This document shows, one piece after another, positions 44,368-56,770 of a stretch of DNA of 64,000 nucleotides. The translations under genes were made by a program, and so were the position numbers. The notes below the pieces were generated by a model. That model had not been told where the DNA came from, ran no database searches, and saw only the letters and a program-made list of their open reading frames with translations. Origin of the DNA: Thalassia testudinum (taxonomy: Eukaryota > Streptophyta > Magnoliopsida > Alismatales > Hydrocharitaceae); the NCBI GenBank assembly GCA_037157565.1, contig JAZHRO010000022.1, positions 9,672,001 through 9,736,000 of the forward strand. The letters are read 5' to 3'. The number at the start of each line of letters is the position of its first letter. Position 1 is the stretch's first letter.

Positions 44368-46339
44368 TGATTTGAGGCAGAAACCCTATTTTTGACCCGT
44401 TTAGGGTCCGTTTGATGTCTGTTTTACGCAAATAAGATATCAATATTTTCCTTGTGATTTCCTCTACTTGTTAGAAGACTTTCCATACTGTTCTGATAGT
44501 TCCTTTGTGATTTTCCTTGTTATAGGACTTCATTCCGTTGCGGGTCGGGGCTTGCTGAGGCATGTGAGCCTGCCGTTCAAGGCCCCAATACTCCTGGGTT
44601 TACTGGTAGAGTGGCTTCCCCTAATTTAAATACAAACCTGAATGCATGTGTGGAATGAATAATTATAATCTAGGATATGGCATGAATCTTAGGACGAGAA
44701 ATATTGGAAATGTCTGTATTGGATGATTGAACTGCAGTCTTGAATGTGTAGATAAAAATGATAACAACTGACTGTAAATGAATAACAGCTGCCTGTGAAA
44801 TATGAAGTACTTGTGCTAATTAACTGTTGCATGTAACTTTCCTGTTGTATACGTTAAATGACATAATGCGAGTTGCATGTATATAATTTGAGAATGGTAA
44901 TGTGAATGATGGAAATACGAGCTACCTGTGTATAACCTGGGTATGGAAATGTGAACGATAGAAATACAAGTTGCATGTGTATAATTTGAGAATGGAAATG
45001 GAAATGATTAAACCTGGTATTGAATGGCATGAGGCATTTGAGCATGAACCCTATGGGGAGATTAAGAGTAGAACTCCTGGAAATAAATAGAATAGATCTG
45101 GAAATACGTTAGGAAGTGTGCTGGCCCTTGAGTACGTGGTACCAAGGGGAGCGCACATTACCTCTTAGTGTAGAGGGGTGCTTGCCGCCCTTTGGGTTGA
45201 GACCTGGGGTAGGCTTGGCCACTTTGCATCGACTCGGTGGCCCTCATGTACACTGTACCGGGGAGAGCTACTAGTGTAGGAAGAGAGCTAGCCACCCCAC
45301 GAGGCCTGAGGTTCAGCTAACCGCAATACACCAACTTGTTAGGCCCACTGGACAAACCAGGGTAGTCAGGTAAGGGTGCGTGGATTGTGGAGGGGCGAGA
45401 CCCATGTTTGATTTTTAGGGGCTAGACTCCTGTTACTGAGAGGGTTAGACCCTATACAGTTCCGTGCTGTATTTTGGGCGCACCCGTTAACGGAAACGAC
45501 TGACCGCGTGCCAGTACGGGGTAGCTACCCGTGTGTTTATCGCATGTGCCATAGTCACCGTTACGTCTGTTCGTGACCTTGGGGTGGTTGACTGGGTGTA
45601 GGATCACCACGGGAGACTCTCCCGGCCAGGAGAGCACGTGTGCCTTCTACTCTTCGAAAAAGACTGCAATCAAGATTGTTCCCACGAGGAACATTCGAGA
45701 TCAAGAAAGAGACCTGATAAATAAACCAAGTGGTGAAAGGAATAATTAGTTAAAGAAAGTAATTGGAAAAACAACAGCTACCTGTCCACTTTTACTGCTT
45801 TAGTTAGTTGGTTGCCACTCTACTCAGCGTTTGCTGACATTGTGTACTCATAACCCCTTTTCAGGTCCAGGTGTTGAGCAGCTAGAGCTTACGGCTACAG
45901 AGGGTGCTGGGTCCAGTAGAGCCCAGTAGTAGTAGCTTCTTTTGTTGTACTCCTTTTGTAGTAATGAGTTAGACTCTTGTACCTTTTGTTTTGGTACCTT
46001 TACTTTTTGGTACTTTTATGTTCCTATACTTTGTTGCTTTTCTACTGTTGCGGTGGTAATGTGTACTGTAGTAGTTTTTAATTCTTTACTGCTGTACCTT
46101 TTTACTGTTAGTTGCATAGCATAGTGAGTGTTGTTTACTTTCCTGTTTCTTGGTTATTTCTCGTTGGACGACTGGGTCTTGGGATTAGTTAAGTCAGTCC
46201 AATCTCGTGTCCTGTAGGGATTCGGAAACTGGGTTGTAACATGCGTCCCCTTATTTGTATAAAAAATAAATAATTTGTTTGAAACTTAAAGTATTTTTCT
46301 GAAACTTAAACTATTTGATAATTGCTCAAAAGGTTTGCT

Positions 46340-46560
46340 CTATAATACTACAACACCAAAGAAACAATACTATAACACCAAAACAAATTGAGTACATTCA
46401 CCAAAGATAAAGTACTACAACACCAAAAGAAATTGAGTACATTATCCAAAGATACATGACTACAACATCAAACAAATTGAGAACTTTCTCCAAAGATATG
46501 ATAATACAACATCAAAGAATTCAGTACTTTCACCAAAGATACAATAATAGAACATTAAAG
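46340..46560. repeat. Minisatellite, about 44-bp unit
   Basis: Degenerate units containing CAAATTGAGTAC, CACCAAAGATA and ACTACAACACC recur with steps of 43-45 bp (ATTG/ATTC positions 46387, 46432, 46476, 46519). It lies immediately past the 3' end of the transposase gene. Confidence 0.75.
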
Positions 46561-46729
46561 TAATCGAATATATCGTGATCCACAAAACATGTAAAAGTTG
46601 ATCTTTATTTTCCTTCATTCTTTACATCTTCATGTTTAGTCATCCTAAAAATCTACACAAAATGTAAATATTAAATGTACTTATAAGTTAAAACATGTAT
46701 GTAAAAAACAAGTTTAAAAATAATTCTTG

Positions 46730-49027
46730 AGGCATGTGGTGAGATAATGTCATTTCTCTCCACATAAATGACATGTTCTTTTCTTTCCTTTAAACTTCGA
46801 TGTTAATGACTCCATGGTAGACTTGTAAAATTCTGCTTTTCTTGGCTGAGCCTTTGCCTTCACACACTCTAGATCTCGAATATCTAAAAAGCTTCCTTGT
46901 GACTCCAAGATATCTAGAGGAGTGGAGTTGCCTCTTGCAGTAGCTGTTGAATGACCGGTAGATGTAGGTAGAGGAACATGAGACTTAGAATGTTTATTCA
47001 TACAATTTCTAACTTCTTCAACCATAGTCATAGCCAACTGAAAATTTTCCGTACTTGCTCTTCCTCATTCTTATAACTCGGATAAAATGGAGTTAAAACC
47101 CATCAACATATGTGGTGTTAGTTCATTTGTAGCATTATTGTAATCAGGTTGACTACTAGCCATAAATCTATTGTCCTTTCCCCAATAATTCAACAAGTAA
47201 CACTTAGGCAACTCTAGAAATACCTTCTCCCCAAAAATGAACAACACATGGCAACACACGATACCTTCTTGCTCAAATTTCTTGCATGAACATGAACATC
47301 TTCTGTCATTAATAAGAAACTCAACAATGGGGATTCTCTTGTTATTCCCATGCATATACACCTCACAAGAACTCTTATTCACAACACTTGAAATTTTCTT
47401 TGATTCACAGTTGGACATCTTCTTGAACTCCTCTTGAAATATTGTAAAATTGGATGGATCGTAGAAATTACCTGCTTGCAACTCTATAGGATGATTTGAA
47501 GTCAATGGTGGTTTTCTCGTTAAACCTTTGAAATCCCGACTCTCTCCATTCCGATGGGAACATAATGCTCAATCATATTGTTGAACAAACTCAGACAATG
47601 GTGTTTGAGCATATATGAAGCCATCAAAGAAAGAATTTATGCTTTTGACTCTTTAACTCGTTGACATTTTAAGCCAGAATGTGTCTCTAAGATATATAGG
47701 CATCCAATGTTGCCAAACATCATACATCTTGCATAACCAACTTCCACTTGCTATTTCATATTTATCCTTTAATTCGATCCATCGTCTCTCAAATTCTTCT
47801 ATTGATTTACATGTATTGATCCCTCGATTATAATCTTCTTGGAAATGATCAACACATCTTAATTTTTGCATCAATGCATTCTTCCTAATGTGCCTCATAC
47901 AAAATCTATGAAATGATGAGAGAACAATTGTTGTAATTACCTCACAAATAGCTGGATCTTGGTTTGTGATTATGGTTGTGGGCATTTTACCATACATACA
48001 AGTTAACCAACTTCAAAATAACCACTTAAAGGTTTTTGCAATTTTGTTAGCAAGTAACGCACAACCAAACAATGTTGATTGTCGATGATGACTAATACTT
48101 GTAAATGCTGCAAATGGCATCGAGAATTTGTTTGTTCTATAGGTAGTGTCAAAAACCAACACGTTATTAAATTTTACATAAGATGATCTCGATCTACCAT
48201 CAGCCTGAAAAATACTTCTCATAAGATTGGTGTCATCAACTTCAAGTTTAAAAAAGAAATTAGTATCTATTGCCATTTTCTCCAAAAATGATCTTACAAC
48301 TGACCTGCACTCCTTACCAATATTATTCTTTCGACTGACTTTTATTTGATATCTACAAAACTTGCTACTGATATCATTTAGACCCATTTTAGTCATGACA
48401 GCAACAATCTTTAATGGAGGCAAGCCACAAGTATGTAAGGTACTTATCATTTATGTTGCAAAGGAAGGTGCACTCTTATGTGATCTTAACTTCTTAACCT
48501 TAGATGAACTTGCTATTACATGATTATGCTCATCGTGTATTGTTTTCATAGACTAAGTTCATTCTTCATTTCGACATAAATAAATATGTGCTTTACATCC
48601 ATATTGACTTTCCATCATCGTTTAACTTCTCTTCCTTCGGTACCCTTTTTCCTCAAATCTTTAAATCCTTCACTAGAACATACAATCATTTAAGCAACAA
48701 TAAGTTTCAATTTTCTCGATCGACGTATCTAATCCCTACGTATAGAAAAATCCTTCGATTTCATATATGCATTATAAAATTTATGAGTTGTCATCCGATT
48801 TAAACTCCATACCAACTATTGGTTTATCTCCTCCAACATTCACGTTTTCAAAATTACCATCAGCTGATGCTTCACATGCTCTAACATTAGCTTCTGCTTC
48901 GACTACATCGTCATTTTGAATTGGATCAACTTCTAGTTCATTGCCAAATTCATTTCTTCCAACATTGACCATCAATCGATGCATGCTTACTTGCATTAAG
49001 ATCATCATTTAAGTTATACTTCTCCAT
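46730..49027 (-). pseudogene. FAR1/FHY3-type Mutator transposase, decayed
   Basis: ATG at 49027 (MEKYNLNDDLNASKHASIDG) leads, after frameshifts, to a FAR1-type zinc-binding domain (VGMEFKSDDN, FYNAYMKSK, YGCKAHIYLCRN, about 48560-48810). The MULE catalytic core follows: VLVFDTTYRTNKFSMPF (about 48150, first Asp), TTIITNQDPAICEV (about 47960, second Asp), HRFCMRHIRKNA, then WLCKMYDVWQHWMPIYLRDT. A SWIM-type zinc finger (CSCSCKKFEQEGIVCCH) is at about 47270 and a C-terminal CHLCGEK-stop-HY knuckle at about 46750. Full-length relatives are about 650-850 residues. At least two stops and several frameshifts show it is dead. Neighbouring minisatellites and the Ulp1-like gene favour a transposon rather than a host FRS gene. 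Confidence 0.8.
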
Positions 49028-49029
49028 TT

Positions 49030-49851
49030 TCACCTAATTTTAATTTAAAGTGACAAATAAGATAAGTTACAATCTAATAGTTGGTGAACCACTATGAAAA
49101 TGATCATTTCTAAAAAATTAACCATTACAAATATAATCAAAAATTGCAAATTACATATTGACACAAATTTATTGTGTAACCAACATCTATAAATCAGTAT
49201 GGATGATCAACAACCATCTTGAAATTGGTGGTCGTTGGCTAGATGAAATGAATGACAGACGTGCGGTGACAATGGACACAGCATACCTTAGCGAGGTGGC
49301 GTTTGAGTGGGGCGGATCAACAGATTGCAAGCTATTCCATGAGGAGTCGGAGATGGAGGAGAGAGGGAAAACCAAGCATTGTCCACATGGAGTTAGAGAC
49401 AGAAGGGAGGGAGGGACCACTGTCCAATGCAGAGGTGAGGGCGGTCTTGCAAAGGAAAGGGGAGGGAGGGGGGAGGTGGTGTGATCCTGGGAGGGAGGGC
49501 TAGTGCAATGTGGAGAGAGGGTAGCGATCCAACTAGGGAGGGGGGAGTGCAATGGGGGGGGGGGGGGGGGTTTCAGTGCAAAGGGAAGGTCTGGATGGTT
49601 CGGTCTTCAGGAGAGGGAGGAGCTGTGGAGTAGAGGGCTATCAGGGGGGCTGTTGGGAGAGGGTATCGGGCTGGGGGAAACCGTGGTGGGGGGAATGGAT
49701 TTAATCTCAACCATATCTGACAATGGAGACCAGCACCTCTTAGCCATATCCAACAGTGGAGATAAGACCTGCACCCAACTTGCATGCTGGTGACCAGCAC
49801 CATCCCCCATCCCTTTCGAATATATACAAATACACACACTTATATCAGCAC

Positions 49852-49856
<5 letters not shown>
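49030..49856. other. Flank of the Mutator-like element with purine-rich tract
   Basis: AT-rich to about 49180, then a strongly purine-skewed plus strand (49250-49690, GGGAGGGAGGG-type runs), including a run of 17 G at 49554-49570. Frames on both strands look like low-complexity shadows. No gene recognised. Confidence 0.5.

Positions 49857-49937
<81 letters not shown>
49857..49937. repeat. (TA)n microsatellite
   Basis: About 40 TA units. Confidence 0.97.
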
Positions 49938-49939
<2 letters not shown>

Positions 49940-51425
49940 GGCCTATCATGTGAGCACTGTACTTAAAATTGACCAAATAAACACCACATAATAAGTGTCA
50001 TGGATATCGTGCGATAGATACAAAAATCACCTTTGTTCACAATAATGATTCTGCGTTACAGAGTGATTAGATAAAATTATCAAAATTGATCAAATTTAAT
50101 TAAAGAATAAATATGTAACTTCCTTGAATTAAGGGATTTGTTATAAACTAATAGAAGCCACATTCTAAAAATAGTTACGAATTACACTGCTCCTACGAAA
50201 TTTAAAATCGTAATACAATAATTGTTGTAAAGTTAACACATTATGATTTTAGAATAGATTGCATTCAAGAAATTGAAAAAGATTGTAACAGTAATGAAGA
50301 TGTATTATAATTAGAAAGTAACATGATATAAAAAATGTATAGGAGACTTGTAAAATTTATAATGCATTTTGTAACAATAAAGCATGCACGTTGCAACAAA
50401 AACATGGTGATGGTAAATGCAAATCCGGCACATTGATAGAAAATACACGATGAATTAAAATACACAAACTATCACTAAGCTAACGCAATAACCACAAAAA
50501 ATTTGAATAACAACATATATTACGTGTTGGAATACTTAAACAATTATAACAACTTAATAATACTCTTGTAATGTGTTCCAAATGGTGTTGTAACGAGTAC
50601 ACTATTGTGTTATAACAATAAAAGTGGGTTTTGTAACATTATAGTATGACTGTTGTAACGTGTGTTCACATTGTGTATACATGAACTTTAGTGGTATTTA
50701 AATTGTAATACAAAAAGGGTTATTTTAATGTGTCTGTGTAAAGTAACCTAGACTTTCTTGTACCACAAGAAATCCATGGCATTTCATTTTACAATGTAAA
50801 AAAAGTTGTACTGTAAACAATAACATATAAACTTGTAATGCACTATATGAAAAGACATTAATGTAATACATCTTTCAAACTGCATTTCTCACAAAAAAAA
50901 AAGATGTAGCACAAAAGGAAACATGATGACGTTGAGTGTAGGGGGGTGAAAAGATGGGGTGCAGTCTTGCAAAATTCAATAACTACTTTATTTATCTTGT
51001 AATATATTGAATGGGATAAAAAATATTATATTGTGATACAACAAATGATTCACGTTTAGGAGTAATACAAAAAGATACATGATAATGTTGCATGCAAAGG
51101 GTTGAATGTGATAAAAAATATTATAATGTGATACAATAAATGACTTCACTTTTTGGCGTAATACAAAACGAAAGTGATATAATGGATGTCAAATGACAAA
51201 TACCAATAAAATCGTGTTTGCATTACGATAACCTACCAAATCTGTAATATCCATAAATACAATTTCTATTTGTGATAAGGTGATTTTGTTGATTTAAAAG
51301 AAAACCACTTATCATTGTAAAAGGTGGTTTCATTAAATGTTAACTTCATCTAACGATCATAGCACTGTGCTCATAACTATGCTCATATGGGTGTTTATGA
51401 GCATAGTGCTCATAGGATACATATG

Positions 51426-51430
<5 letters not shown>
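49938..51430. mobile_element. Putative non-autonomous element between two TA tracts
   Basis: The left edge reads GGGGCCTATCATGTGAGCAC. The right edge carries, reversed, CCTATGAGCACTATGCTCA. The CCTAT(C)ATG(TG)AGCAC similarity gives a weak terminal inverted repeat. A perfect 12-bp stem (51376-51387 with 51396-51407, loop of 8) stands near the right end. The interior is AT-rich, non-coding, with recurring TTGTAACA/TGTAATACAA motifs. Class is unknown. Confidence 0.4.

Positions 51431-51458
<28 letters not shown>
51431..51458. repeat. (TA)n microsatellite
   Basis: Short TA tract at the right side of the element above. Confidence 0.93.
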
Positions 51459-51460
<2 letters not shown>

Positions 51461-54400
51461 TATTTATACTAGTATGCTGGTTATGTCATTTGCATATTTG
51501 TTAGTTACTTTGTATTCTAATAAATATAATGATTCTTAAAGGTTACAAGTATCCCACATGTTACAAGATTTGCTTTTACATTATTTGTAAATCTATTTGA
51601 CCAATCCAACAACTCAAAACTAGGCAATTTGGTTTTTTCTGTATATGAATGAAAGCACTTATCTAACTAATCAGAGCCACTATTTAAACCACGTTTAACT
51701 TGAAATAGAGCTTTTCCATTTTGATCTCCAATCTAGTTTCTTAAATCTTGTCCAAAAGTGAATCGGATGCAATAACTAAATTAAGATTTTCCTTTTTGAT
51801 AATCAAGGATCACTATTTTTTAAATTCAAATTTCCGATTGGATTATCTATCCACCCCTTGTAAACTCAAAGAGAATTTAATTGAGTTGATTTTATTTCGT
51901 TTACATGTAGGTAAATATAGTGATATTTATGTGCAAATGTAGATGACTTTATATGGATAATTACAGATAAATGTTTTATAACATTGACAATTTAAATGTT
52001 GAAATAGATTTTATGGAGTCCTTAATCCTAGAGTTCCTAGTATTTGAATAATCCACCAGTGCCTTTATTCTTAAGTATAAAAAATCATTAGTATGGTTTT
52101 GAAGGAATATTATTGAAATCAAATTGACTTAAACTAATTAACAATTGAATTGAAAAAATCAATTCAATCTAATTGCTTTCTTAATCTAAGAGTAAATGAA
52201 TATCCAATTCAATTCAATAATTTGTGGAAATGAAACCAAATAATTTTACATGCCTTACTTATATTAATCATTTCAACAAGCAAATAAGTTGAATTCATGC
52301 CCAACCTTAGACATTCCTTTACTTGATGGAACCATAACAAAAGGTTTGTCAACTTATATTGTATAATTCGCTAAAAACAAAACATATATAATAGATATAG
52401 GTTCATAGATACGCATACATGTATAACTACACACACATTCATTAATTTTAAAAGTTTTGTTCATCAAGTTTGTTATATTATAAGTGAAGATACTAGCTAC
52501 AACCTTTTTATGAAAAAAAAAAGAAAAAACAAATGTACTTAGATATATATCTTTGTGAACATGGCCAACTAAGAGGATTAACATAGCTAATTGGAGGTAG
52601 CTATAATGAGTTATATAGAGAATTACTATGAAATAATGTAAAGAATCTAGCGCAAGACATTTTCCAGACTAAGGCATGACTTCCTACTCATAATTTATAC
52701 AAACTTCTATGCATTGTGATTGGTGTAAAGTGGCAAAAGACAAATCTCTAATTGCTTAGCTAAGCGACAACCTAAAGCTAGCACCTATATAAAATGAAAA
52801 TGAACTGTTTGTTGTATTGATTCTACCCTTCGATGCCCAAGTAATTTGGAGGCGATGTCTTCTATAACAGAAGTGCTAAAATTTGGAAGTGCCATTTATG
52901 GGGACTTCCAAGGAAGTGGCAAGACCTACGAACTTCAATGAACCTTTTTCTTGGAAGATGCATCAAAATGACATATGTTGTGAGATCTAGGCAAAGACCA
53001 CGATTTGTGAGATCATCCAAGTGCCCACAAGCAATGTTCGACTATCTCCTAAGTTGTGGCACTTAAAACAGTTGCAGTATTGGTAGCCATTGATCTAGTA
53101 GGTGGACCAAGGGATCGATCTAGAAGATAGTACAATATTGAATATACCCTAGTAGCCTATTGAACTTGAGGTGGATGGTCGATTGTGTCTATCAATAGAA
53201 ATTCTATACAACCATGGATGCTAAGAGGCCAAGCACCACGAGTAGCATGGTATGGGTAACGGATCAAGATCAATATATCTAGGAAGTACATACATGTATG
53301 GAAGTGCCAGCCAACATATTGAGTATATAGGTATATTATACCAATATAAATACACAATAGCATCTAATGAGGACAAGTATGAGTGGGTATACCTAGTCTA
53401 GATAATGAGGACATCTGGATAGATGGGTGGAATATAGTAAATTAAAAGATCATATTAAAAAGTGATTGATATGGGAAATCAAAATAATTAATAACCAATA
53501 GGTAGCATTCCAAACACTTGTTCAAGCCTTGATTTATTCTTGTTGTGCTTAAATCGGAATGCAGTGCTAAGAAAGAGACTATACAGTTTATGATGAAAGC
53601 TATAGTTTTTGTTATATTGGTAACTTCTTGTTTTCACCTTTTGTTTTCTATTATTTGTGTTTATGCTCTTAATACTTGATAAAACTTGGATCCATGGATA
53701 GAGGGAGGGGGGCAAGTAGGGGCCATCGTCCCAAACTTGTAAAATCTATTGGATATTTCTCTATGGCCTCCTTAAAAAAGAATAATGCCATGTATTACCT
53801 ATTAGCTCATCTCCTTTGCATAGTGCAACAACGAGGACCTCCTTTCTCCTTTGACTCTAGAACTTGCAAATCTCCTTAATTACAACAATCAAATACGTGT
53901 TAGTGTTTAGTCTTGTGCTTTGCAGAGATATAAGATTGTATTATGTTGCACATATTTTAACTAATAGTGTAAAAATAAAGATCCTATGAAATTTGTAGAA
54001 AAACGTTAATGGGATATTTAGTAATATTGACAAAAAAAAGTCCTCTAAAAGATAAAATCAAAACATTTTGATATGCAATGCCACGTAAATTTCAATAAAA
54101 TTATAAGCCAATTAAGCTATCGTTGTAATTTTTGCATAAAAAATAGGGTCATTGTACAATTATCAAGTAAAAATATACGCATTGTACATTAGGCAATGAT
54201 ATGTTTAAAATTTTAAATAAAAAAAGAAAAATCAATTTCAATAAATTTATAGGCTAATTTGGGTCTCGTTAAAATTTTTGCATTAAAAATAGGATTTTCT
54301 TGTAATTAGTAAGTAAAATGTAAGCTTTGTAATCTAATCATAATGATATTTTTAAAATAAAAAAAATCAATTTCTAAGTCAATTAGGCCTCAATGCCCCA

Positions 54401-55420
54401 AAAACTAAATCTAATATATTTATCCAAACAATATAAGGTGATTTGAAGTTTATATAAAAGAAAATTGGATTTGGAGATATATTCATTATAATAATTCTGA
54501 GAACGCAAATAATAATAATAAACTAGTATAGATAATTATTTTATTTATTATCATATGCAAGTCTAACATAAATAATGTAGTAAGAACACATAGAAAATTA
54601 GGAATTAAAGCAATATAAGTCGTGAAAATAAATTTATCCTATCCTTATAAACCATATATATAAAAATCCTTGTGTAATTTCACTATATTATAAATGTTAA
54701 AAAAATTATAAATTTTTATATAAAATTTGCAAGATGACCTTGCAAAGTATATATATTTTTTTATAGTCATTCTATAAATGTGTTATAATAATTATTTTTT
54801 CTATACTTTTATAAAATAATAAATAATTATAATTTATTTATATGTAAAACTAAACAAGATATGAAAGTATACTTTTATAATTATTTCTTTTATACTTTTA
54901 TTATAGATCCCTACTTTTATAATTATTATTTAGTATAGAAGATAAATAATTTTATATCATTTATAAGTATTCCTATAAATAATCTTCTTTATAATAATTA
55001 TTATAGAAATTATAAAATTACTATAAAAAGTATCCCTATAATTATTATAAAGAAATATCCCTTTAATAATTTTACAAATTATATCATATAGGGATTGATC
55101 CCTATACTTTTAGTATAAAAGAAATAAATCTACATATCAATTAAGATATTTATTTCTATTATTAGATAAATGTATTGTATGGCAGGGATAGATCTTCTTT
55201 ACATTATAATAAATAATAGGGAGAAATGTATTTTTTATCTTTATAATTATTTATCCCTATACTTTTATAATTATTATCAAAAAGTATTCCTATAATAATT
55301 TTATAGATTATGATTATTATTTATAAAAATGTAAAAGAAATACAAGATTATAATAATTATTATTTGTAGGATGTAAATAAAGAAAGTTTGGTGTGCACGT
55401 TTTAAGTCTCAAATTAACGT
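51459..55420. other. AT-rich gene-poor region
   Basis: No gene, LTR or transposase recognised on either strand; all open frames are short. About 52800-53400 is less AT-rich but not identifiable. From about 54480 to 55380 the sequence is nearly pure A/T with recurrent CCCTATA and TTATAATAATTAT motifs, a degenerate array without a fixed period. Confidence 0.55.
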
Positions 55421-55590
55421 CCCCACACCTCCAAGACAACTAAATGGAATCAGTGACCAATTGCGTTAACAATGAATACAATCATCCTTGCTGACTGATG
55501 TATATGAATAATAATTTCGAAAACGCCTCCAAGATAACTGAATGGCGTCACCGACAAAGTGTGCTAACAATGGCCAATTATATAAATAAT
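55421..55590. repeat. Imperfect direct duplication, offset about 99 bp
   Basis: CCTCCAAGACAACTAAATGG (55429-) and CCTCCAAGATAACTGAATGG (55528-) start two related blocks, each followed by a GTGACC/ACCGAC element and GCGTTAACAATG/GTGCTAACAATG. Confidence 0.7.
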
Positions 55591-56170
55591 AATTTTTTAA
55601 AAAATAGGCATTATGATAGGTCTCACGTACATGCCTTTATCCCTCTTTTACTAGGTTCTGTTTTTTACCCACTGGCCTCTCCTTTGTACAACGGCACAGA
55701 GCTCCTTCGGTTTGGACTTTTGGACACCTACACCTCAAAATACCAAGATCAATAACGTCATTACGTCAGGTACATCCGATCATTTCTTTTCTATTAGATT
55801 TTGTCTTTTATTTATCGGCCCCTCTCGTTGCACACCACCAAAGAAGATGATTTCCCCTGTTCTTCTTCTTCTTCTTCTTCTCCTTGAAGTATTTTTACTA
55901 ATGGAAAAGAACCCAATATAATTAGACATGGAGGTAGACAGAAATATCCTCACCCATCATGGTGTAAAATATTTTCCGGAGGAGAACTCAAAATACAAAA
56001 AATAAGACAAGAAATAAAAAAAAAAGAAAAAAAAGTACTATAAGATTGAAAATCGGATGACTTCTCAAAGGAGGTCGATGTCACGTTCATATGTAGACAA
56101 AGTACTGACAAGACTAATATCAAAGATCACACTAACAAGATAGTCGAAATAATCAACTCGAAGGTCGAAT
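55591..56170. other. Unassigned, with a CTT microsatellite
   Basis: No gene recognised. A (TTC)n tract lies at about 55858-55884; the Leu-rich frame across it is a repeat artefact. Confidence 0.5.
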
Positions 56171-56770
56171 TCGATCATTGACAAATGTAAAAAATTCGAT
56201 CGTAAAAAATTCTAAATCACATGTGGTCCCCATAAAAAAACACACTAAAAAAGAAAAAGAAAATAGCAATCCAACATCAATGGATAAGAACAAGCAAAAC
56301 TCTGCACCATACGACCGACATGCACATCGAGATCGCCTGAGACCGCTGCGTGCAGGACGTGCACATCAGGAAATCGCTACACACTCGAATCGTATCTCGT
56401 CGGATGGAGTTTGCTTCCAGCGAACGGTAGCTCACCGCTAAGGCCCCATTGCTGCTTGTCGTCGATTACTGATCAGCGCTGCATGCCAGCCAAACCGCAA
56501 TGGATCTCCGCATGAACAGGGGAGAGGCCGCTGTTGTCGACACACTAATCGACAAAGCAAAATGCCCGCCACCACCTCTCGGTGATTGACCACCATAGGG
56601 CACGAGTGAGATGCTTTGCATGTCAAGCACAGAGATATTGGAGAGCTTCGGAAGGAGGAGGGAAATTCCGACAGGGAAGGGAGGCCCCAATCAGCCCCGA
56701 TGGCCAATTGGAGCCTCAACTGTAGACAGGTAGCTTTGTCGTAGGAGAGAGGGAGAAGAAATGCTGCACA
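56171..56770. other. Unidentified GC-richer stretch
   Basis: 56330-56760 is much richer in GC than its surroundings and is open on both strands for short distances (93 codons minus at 56438-56719; 87 codons plus at 56178-56441). Neither translation shows a domain I recognise. It may be a captured gene fragment inside AT-rich DNA. Confidence 0.35.

Larger units (their letters stand above)
43463..46241 (+). repeat. Solo LTR-3, gypsy-family LTR in opposite orientation (2779 bp)
   Basis: It begins TGTTAAGAC and ends GGTTGTAACA and is the reverse complement of the solo LTR-2 type (for example the CACCCGTTAACGG block at 45481). Flanking 5-mers are TGTGT (43458-43462) and TGCGT (46242-46246), 4 of 5 matching, so the duplication has probably mutated once. 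No internal region. It lies in AT-rich Mutator-like sequence. Confidence 0.88.
26437..49027. mobile_element. Composite Mutator-like element with Ulp1-like and FAR1-like genes (reconstructed)
   Basis: A Ulp1-like gene (plus, 26437-28846) and a FAR1-type transposase (minus, 46730-49027) are separated only by AT-rich minisatellite DNA once three insertions with target duplications are removed: solo LTR-1 (TTACC), LINE E (14 bp) and solo LTR-3 (TGTGT/TGCGT). The same ACTTAAATAATATGT-type repeat lies on both sides of LINE E. Net length is about 8-9 kb. Mutator-like elements carrying ULP-like genes (Kaonashi type) are known in plants. Terminal repeats were not found, so the outer limits and the unity of the element are inferences. 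Confidence 0.5.

Noticed and set aside
46730..49027. FAR1-like gene as a functional host FRS regulator
   Set aside because: Frameshifts and stops throughout, and a transposon setting with minisatellites and the Ulp1-like gene.
49938..51430. Helitron
   Set aside because: There is a hairpin near the right end, but neither a TC start nor a CTRR end is present at the expected places.
55712..55921. Leu-rich frame resembling a signal peptide
   Set aside because: The Leu run is a (CTT)n microsatellite and the frame has no recognisable mature part.
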